Shown here in pieces: positions 59,926 through 64,000 of a stretch of 64,000 nt of DNA. A model generated the notes under the pieces. The model made no database searches and had not been told where the DNA came from. It saw nothing but the letters and a program-made list of their open reading frames with translations. A program made the translations under genes and the position numbers. Source of the stretch: Nocardiopsis sp. FIRDI 009 (GTDB lineage: Bacteria > Actinomycetota > Actinomycetes > Streptosporangiales > Streptosporangiaceae); NCBI RefSeq assembly GCF_003386285.1, contig NZ_QPNC01000015.1, forward strand, positions 62,001 to 126,000. Reading direction: 5' to 3'. Position 1 is the first letter of the stretch. Every line of letters starts with the position of its first letter.

Positions 59926-60507
59926 TCAGGCGGTTCGGTCCCCCAGGTCCGGGGCGGGCCACGCGCCCCGCTCCACCAGGAAGAGGACCAGCGCGGCGAT
60001 GTTCCAGGCGTCGTCCTCGCCCCGGTGGTGGCGCCCCTGGAGGGGCAGCCCGGCCATGCGCAGCGCGCGGTCCATCCCCGGGGCCTTCTTCCGCGTGCCG
60101 TGGAACTCGCCGAACACCCGTTTGGCGTTGGTGTGGTGCTCCCCGAACGGGTACTCCGTCCCGGTGTCCCGGCACTGGCGGGTGAACTGCCGGCGGTCGT
60201 ACTCGCCCCAGCTGGCCCAGGGGCGTTCCCCGGCCGCGTGCTCCCGCGCCAGCCACCGGCACGCCTCGGCGAAGCTCACCCCGGTGTCCACCTCGGCCTG
60301 GGTGAGCGACGTCAGTTCGGTGCAGAAGTCGCCGACCCGGGAGCGGGCGGGCCGCACGAGCAGGCCGTGCCGGGACACCCGCCGACGCGCGGCCAGGTCG
60401 ACGACGGTCAGTCCGATCTCGATGATCTCGTTGGCCTGGCCCGGCGGCGGCGAGCCCCTCCAGCAGGTCGCCTCGACGTCGACCACGTTCAGCAGGTTCT
60501 GGTCCAT
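59926..60507 (-). CDS. DEDDh-type 3'-5' exonuclease
   Basis: The 193-residue protein has the DEDDh motifs of ERI1/KapD-like exonucleases: Exo I VVDVEATCW, Exo II WASWGEYDRRQF and Exo III HRGEDDAWNIAAL (His and Asp). These trim single-stranded RNA or DNA 3' ends. It ends 27 bases from the convergent glycosyltransferase gene and is unrelated to polysaccharide synthesis as far as the sequence shows. Confidence 0.85.
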   Translation of the reverse strand: MDQNLLNVVDVEATCWRGSPPPGQANEIIEIGLTVVDLAARRRVSRHGLLVRPARSRVGDFCTELTSLTQAEVDTGVSFAEACRWLAREHAAGERPWASWGEYDRRQFTRQCRDTGTEYPFGEHHTNAKRVFGEFHGTRKKAPGMDRALRMAGLPLQGRHHRGEDDAWNIAALVLFLVERGAWPAPDLGDRTA

Positions 60508-60565
60508 GCCGGGACCCTAGGCGGGCGCGCCGCCCGTGTCACCGGGTTTTCGCCCCCGGCGGCGC

Positions 60566-61696
60566 TCAGTCCCTGCTCTGGGCGTAGGCGGCCATCCGGC
60601 GGACCCGGTCGGGGAGGTTCACGTAGGGGTCGCGCCCGGCCAGTTCGAAGCCGCGCCGCGCGTACTCGTTGGAGTTGATCCGGAAGTCGCACCCGGAGAC
60701 CCGGTTGTCCCAGACCTTGACCGCGCGCACCCGCTCGTACCGGCGCAGGACGTCGGGGATGTCGGCGTACCAGCGCAGGGTCTCGCGGGGGCCGATGTCG
60801 GTGGTGCCCATCTCACCGATCATGATCGGTTTGCCGGGGTCGATGCCGTGCTCGGGCCCCTCCTCCTCGAACCACTCGTAGGCGGGCCGCAGGACGTCCT
60901 CGAAGGAGTACACGCCGTCCCAGTGCGGCATGAGGTCGCAGCCGGTCATGTTGTACGCCTCGAAACTGATCCAGTCGACGTAGTCGTCGCCGGGCCACAG
61001 GCCGGGGAGGCGGTCGAGGTTGTCGCGCCAGCCGGTCACGTTCCACACCCAGATGACGTTGTCGGCGCCCTCCTCCCGGTAGAGGTCGACCACGTGCCGC
61101 CAGGCGCGCACGAACTCGTCGGGGGTGCCGCGCCTCCGGTAGCGCTTGTCGGCGTCGGCCTCGTGGTCGAAGGTGACGAAGTAGGGCACGTCGAAGTCCG
61201 CGATCGTGCGTGCCTGGGAGCGCAGCGAGGAGTCGAACTCGCCGTCGAGGATGGCCTCGTAGGCGATGTCGGGGTGTCCGTGGCGCTCGAAGCGGCGCGC
61301 CTCGATGTTGGTGTGCACGAACCGGCCCTCGGCGATCATCCGCCGCTCGCGCTCCCCCGGCGCGTCCGCCTGGTCGATGCCGCGCCAGGTGTAGACGATG
61401 TCCATGTCGCGGTCGACGGCCGACTCCAGGTGCTCGACCCGGTCGTCGTAGGGGCTGGCGCCCCACCACACCCCGCAGGAGGGTTCGAGGATCTCGGAGA
61501 CCGCGCACGCGGACTCGGTCGGCAGCGGCAGGCCCAGCAGGGCGGCGGTGTTTCCGCCGACCCGGTCGACGGGCAGGGGGTGGTCGTCGAGCGGTTCCAC
61601 GCGCCCCTCGGCGGCGGAGGCCGGCGGCCCCGCCAGTGTCAGTGCGGTGAGCATCGCGCCCGCCGCCGCCAGTCCTCGTGTCGGTCCCCTGCTCAT
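60566..61696 (-). CDS. Secreted glycoside hydrolase, GH26 (beta-mannanase)-like
   Basis: The 376-residue protein has a signal peptide (about 1-28, cut after ASA). A beta/alpha-barrel domain follows with YFVTFDHEADA, where the Glu is the candidate acid/base, VIWVWNVTGWRD, DWISFEAYNMTG and IMIGEMGT, whose Glu is the candidate nucleophile. This pattern suits GH26-like mannanases and related enzymes. It may trim or release the polysaccharide made by the neighbouring operon or act on plant mannans. An AT-rich promoter region lies at 61700-61770. Confidence 0.75.
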   Translation of the reverse strand: MSRGPTRGLAAAGAMLTALTLAGPPASAAEGRVEPLDDHPLPVDRVGGNTAALLGLPLPTESACAVSEILEPSCGVWWGASPYDDRVEHLESAVDRDMDIVYTWRGIDQADAPGERERRMIAEGRFVHTNIEARRFERHGHPDIAYEAILDGEFDSSLRSQARTIADFDVPYFVTFDHEADADKRYRRRGTPDEFVRAWRHVVDLYREEGADNVIWVWNVTGWRDNLDRLPGLWPGDDYVDWISFEAYNMTGCDLMPHWDGVYSFEDVLRPAYEWFEEEGPEHGIDPGKPIMIGEMGTTDIGPRETLRWYADIPDVLRRYERVRAVKVWDNRVSGCDFRINSNEYARRGFELAGRDPYVNLPDRVRRMAAYAQSRD

Positions 61697-61805
61697 GTCA
61701 ACGCCCCCAGAGCCAGAACTACCCAGAGTTCATGTGTAATGACTTTACGTTAGAATTCGGGCACAAAGCAACCATCCGACCACTGTCCGCTTCGGCGACC
61801 CCGCG

Positions 61806-62729
61806 TCAGTAGCCATAGCGTCCACGCGTGGGCGCGGTCACCGCCGAGACCAGCCCGCGGCGCCACGGCGCCAGGGAGTCCCGCCAACCGTGGTCGGGAC
61901 GCACCCCGACCGGCCCCTCCGTGAAGCGCATCGGGTTGCCCGAGAGCGCGTGCGTCCGCGCCAGCGGGACGGCCCTCCCGCCCACCGCCGGCGGCTGGCC
62001 GGTGTACCCGGAGAACTCGGCGACGCGGGCGAACTCGGCCACCGGGTCCGCGACGAAGTCCTCGTAGCGCACCCGCAGGGTCGGCGTGCCGCGGCGGGCG
62101 AGGGCGTCGAGGGTCGCGTTCTGGGTCACCCACTGGACGGCCGCGCGCCCGGCCGAGTAGCGCGCCATCTCCGGCTCGCTGCTGTCCGGGGAGGCGTCGG
62201 GGCGCCGGACGCGCTTGCCCCAGGAATGCGCGACCGCCCGGGGGTCGCGCACCACGTGGAGCAGCCGCATCCGGGCGCCGAACCGCCAGCGCAGGCACGC
62301 GGCGAGTGAGGCGTGCTTGCTGGCGTCCACGACCACGTGGGCTCCGCTGACCAGCGACACCGCCGAGTACAGGCGGTGGTAGAGGTCGGTGTAGCGCTCG
62401 TTGCGCGCGGCGAGGACGCCGCCACCGGACCCGTTGAGCAGCACGGGCAGGAAGCGCGTGCGGTCGACGCCGCCCTTGAGCCGCAGCACGCCGCGCGCGT
62501 CCAGGCGGTCCCAGCCGCCGAAGGCCTCCTTGCCGACGTCCGACCAGAAGCCGCAGTCGGCGAACGGCTGACCGCACCCGCAACGCTCGTTCTCCAGGAG
62601 CCCGCGCCGCCACAGGTGCACGGCCTCACCGACCGAACAGAACCCGGGTAGCTCTCCGAGGAGCCGCTCGATCAGGGTCGACCCGGAGCGCCCCATCCCA
62701 CCGACGAACACCAGACGATAGCCATCCAC
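61806..62729 (-). CDS. Second sulfotransferase
   Basis: Start GTG 62729 (VDGYRLVFVGGMGRSGST) gives 307 residues; ATG 62762 would add eleven residues with poor codon bias. The PAPS-binding loop GMGRSGSTLIERLL and a second site LLHVVRDPRAVAHSW are clear. There is a Cys-rich piece (NERCGCGQPFADCGFW) in the N-terminal half, unlike the first sulfotransferase at 55282, so the two probably act on different acceptors. No ribosome site is evident for either start. Confidence 0.82.
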   Translation of the reverse strand: MDGYRLVFVGGMGRSGSTLIERLLGELPGFCSVGEAVHLWRRGLLENERCGCGQPFADCGFWSDVGKEAFGGWDRLDARGVLRLKGGVDRTRFLPVLLNGSGGGVLAARNERYTDLYHRLYSAVSLVSGAHVVVDASKHASLAACLRWRFGARMRLLHVVRDPRAVAHSWGKRVRRPDASPDSSEPEMARYSAGRAAVQWVTQNATLDALARRGTPTLRVRYEDFVADPVAEFARVAEFSGYTGQPPAVGGRAVPLARTHALSGNPMRFTEGPVGVRPDHGWRDSLAPWRRGLVSAVTAPTRGRYGY

Positions 62730-62810
62730 ACGCCCAGGATATGACGTGGAGTCACGACGCATGGCCGAAACGTGACATTCGGGGGTCGGAAGCGCGCGTG
62801 GGGGCGCGGA

Positions 62811-63287
62811 CTACCCCGCGGCGGTGATCTCCGCCCAGGCGCGGGTGCCGTGGACGGGGTGCGGGGTCAGGCCCCAGCGGGTGGCCAGGTGGTCGACGAC
62901 GAGGAGCCCGCGCCCGCACTCGGCCTCGTCGTCGCTGTGGCGGTCCACGGCGTGGAGGGCGATGCGTCCGTGGTCGTGGACGTCGAGGCGCAGGGTGGCG
63001 CGGCCGCCGTCGGCCGACCAGGACAGGTCCAGGTGCACGGGCGGACGGCCGTGTGTGACCGCGTTGGTCACGAGTTCGCTGGCGACGAGGGTCGCCGACT
63101 CGACGAGTTCGATGCGGCCCAGGCGGAACAGGAAACGCTCCACCAGGCGGCGGGCGCTGGCCGCGCTGGCCAGGACACCGGGCAGCCGGTGGGTCTCACC
63201 GGCCTCGGCGGGCACACCCGGAGCACTCCCGTCGGGTTCCCCGACGGCGGGGAGGGGAGACAGATCGACCTTCGCGGTGGAGGGCAT
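62811..63287 (-). CDS. Anti-sigma-factor-type ATPase (RsbW/HATPase_c_2)
   Basis: The 158-residue protein, from ATG 63287 (GTG 63290 also possible, AAGGA 5 bases upstream), has the GHKL ATP-binding fold: N-box ESATLVASELVTNAVTHG, then LDVHDHG and CGRGLLVVDHLATRWG. Such small kinases, abundant in actinomycetes, bind sigma factors or phosphorylate STAS anti-anti-sigma proteins. The N-terminal 45 residues are Pro/Gly/Glu-rich. No partner gene is adjacent in the window. Confidence 0.82.
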   Translation of the reverse strand: MPSTAKVDLSPLPAVGEPDGSAPGVPAEAGETHRLPGVLASAASARRLVERFLFRLGRIELVESATLVASELVTNAVTHGRPPVHLDLSWSADGGRATLRLDVHDHGRIALHAVDRHSDDEAECGRGLLVVDHLATRWGLTPHPVHGTRAWAEITAAG

Positions 63288-63572
63288 CACGCCGTTCCTT
63301 CGAACAGGACTCGGCGCCACCCCCGGGCGTGGGCGTCGCACCCCACCCGATCCGGTGACACCGGTCTCACCTGCACTGATGCCCCAAGGATGACCCATAC
63401 GTTGGCAAATGTAAACCTTGTGTTCATTGTGACAGCCGTGACTACGCGGAGTGCACGGTGTCCGGATAGCGGGATCCAGGACACGCGCAGGGGCCGCCCG
63501 GAGGCGGCCCCGGTCACGAACTGCTCCCTGGCACGGTCGCCCGACACGGCGGAGGGTCGGGGAGAACACCGC

Positions 63573-64000
63573 CTAGTCGGCCTTGACGACCATCCCCGCG
63601 CCGACCGTGGCGTTGGTGGCCTCGTCGATGAGGATGAACCCGCCCGTCTGGCGGTTCTTGGCGTACTCGTCCACGAACAGGGGCTGGGTGGAGCGCAGCC
63701 GCACCCGGCCGATCTCGTTGAGCGCCAGGTGGTCGGCCTGCTCGTCCCGGTGCAGCGTGTTCACGTCCAACCGGTAGCGCAGGTCCTTGACCAGCACCTT
63801 CGCGGTGCGCGTCGTGTGCTTGACGATGAGCTTGGAACGCGGCGTGAGCTTGCGCGCGTCGGTCATCCAGCACACCATCGCCTCGATGTCCTGCGACACC
63901 TTCGGCGCGTTGTTGGGACGGCAGATCATGTCGCCCCGGGAGATGTCGATCTCGTCCTCCAACAGGAGGGTGACCGACATCGGCGAGTAGGCCTCGGCCA
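63573..64000 (-). CDS. cysN: Sulfate adenylyltransferase large subunit, C-terminal part
   Basis: The gene runs off the right edge. The visible 141 residues form the C-terminal beta-barrel domain of CysN: EDEIDISRGDMICRPNNAP, VCWMTDARKL, KLIVKHTTRTAKVLVKDL, GRVRLRSTQPLFVDEYAKNR and TGGFILIDEATNATVGAGMV. CysN is the GTPase subunit that, with CysD, makes APS from sulfate and ATP. Its presence beside two sulfotransferase genes suggests that sulfate activation supports polysaccharide sulfation as well as cysteine synthesis. Confidence 0.93.
   Translation of the reverse strand, partial: AEAYSPMSVTLLLEDEIDISRGDMICRPNNAPKVSQDIEAMVCWMTDARKLTPRSKLIVKHTTRTAKVLVKDLRYRLDVNTLHRDEQADHLALNEIGRVRLRSTQPLFVDEYAKNRQTGGFILIDEATNATVGAGMVVKAD

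Overview
The window is very GC-rich (third codon positions are almost always G or C), uses many GTG starts and GTGA/ATGA stop-start overlaps, and carries typical actinobacterial genes: a BldC-like regulator, an acyl-CoA carboxylase with an epsilon subunit, an LpdA-type quinone reductase and a DUF3017 protein. The gene content and dispersed repeats best fit a Nocardiopsis-like filamentous actinomycete. That placement is inference; no rRNA or other marker gene is present.

Layout. 1-1463: end of a succinate dehydrogenase/fumarate reductase operon (SdhA C-terminus, SdhB). 1515-9687: an accessory region with an HD hydrolase, a frameshifted flavoprotein, a NUDIX hydrolase and a Xre-type regulator around a shared operator-like motif. 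It continues with four small overlapping or adjacent genes that include a BldC-like protein, then a compact lasso peptide cluster: a 35-residue precursor, an asparagine-synthetase-like cyclase, a B protein and a GNAT acetyltransferase. The predicted core GEGSDDNEDKRQVYC and the acetyltransferase make this an albusnodin-type acetylated lasso peptide locus. 9770-12974: TetR-regulated MMPL exporter. 13323-15361: cytochrome oxidase subunit I plus a coupled small membrane protein. 15414-18218: MBL hydrolase, Rv1264-like adenylate cyclase with a lone CRISPR-like repeat in its leader, and biotin ligase. 18702-25291: PEP carboxylase and acyl-CoA carboxylase beta, epsilon and alpha subunits. Biotin ligase, PEP carboxylase and the carboxylase together form a biotin/anaplerosis neighbourhood.

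25355-34267: a Uma2 protein; a DAACS symporter preceded by a leaderless cysteine-rich leader peptide; a secreted TPM-like protein; two zinc-ribbon proteins, one with a P-loop kinase domain; PadR with what looks like a collapsed ABC-transporter gene; LpdA; and purine nucleoside phosphorylase. 34268-50649: repeat-rich intergenic DNA, then PH-domain protein, adenosine deaminase, M20 hydrolase, GCS2-like ligase, BrkB-like protein, a degenerate galactokinase-like protein, an LCP protein, isocitrate dehydrogenase, DUF3017, an FHA protein and the purN-purH-folD operon.

50936-64000: a surface polysaccharide region with Wzz/BY-kinase-like, Wzy-like, phosphotransferase-like, sulfotransferase, Wzx-like flippase, Alg14-like and Alg13-GT2 fusion proteins. 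Next come a DEDDh exonuclease, a secreted GH26-like hydrolase, a second sulfotransferase, an anti-sigma-type ATPase and the C-terminus of CysN. Two sulfotransferases plus a sulfate-activation gene suggest that the polysaccharide is sulfated.

The most interesting points are the lasso cluster, the cysteine leader peptide upstream of the symporter, the sulfated-polysaccharide hypothesis, the orphan CRISPR-like repeat, and several broken genes: the frameshifted flavoprotein, the collapsed ABC gene and the Uma2 fragments.
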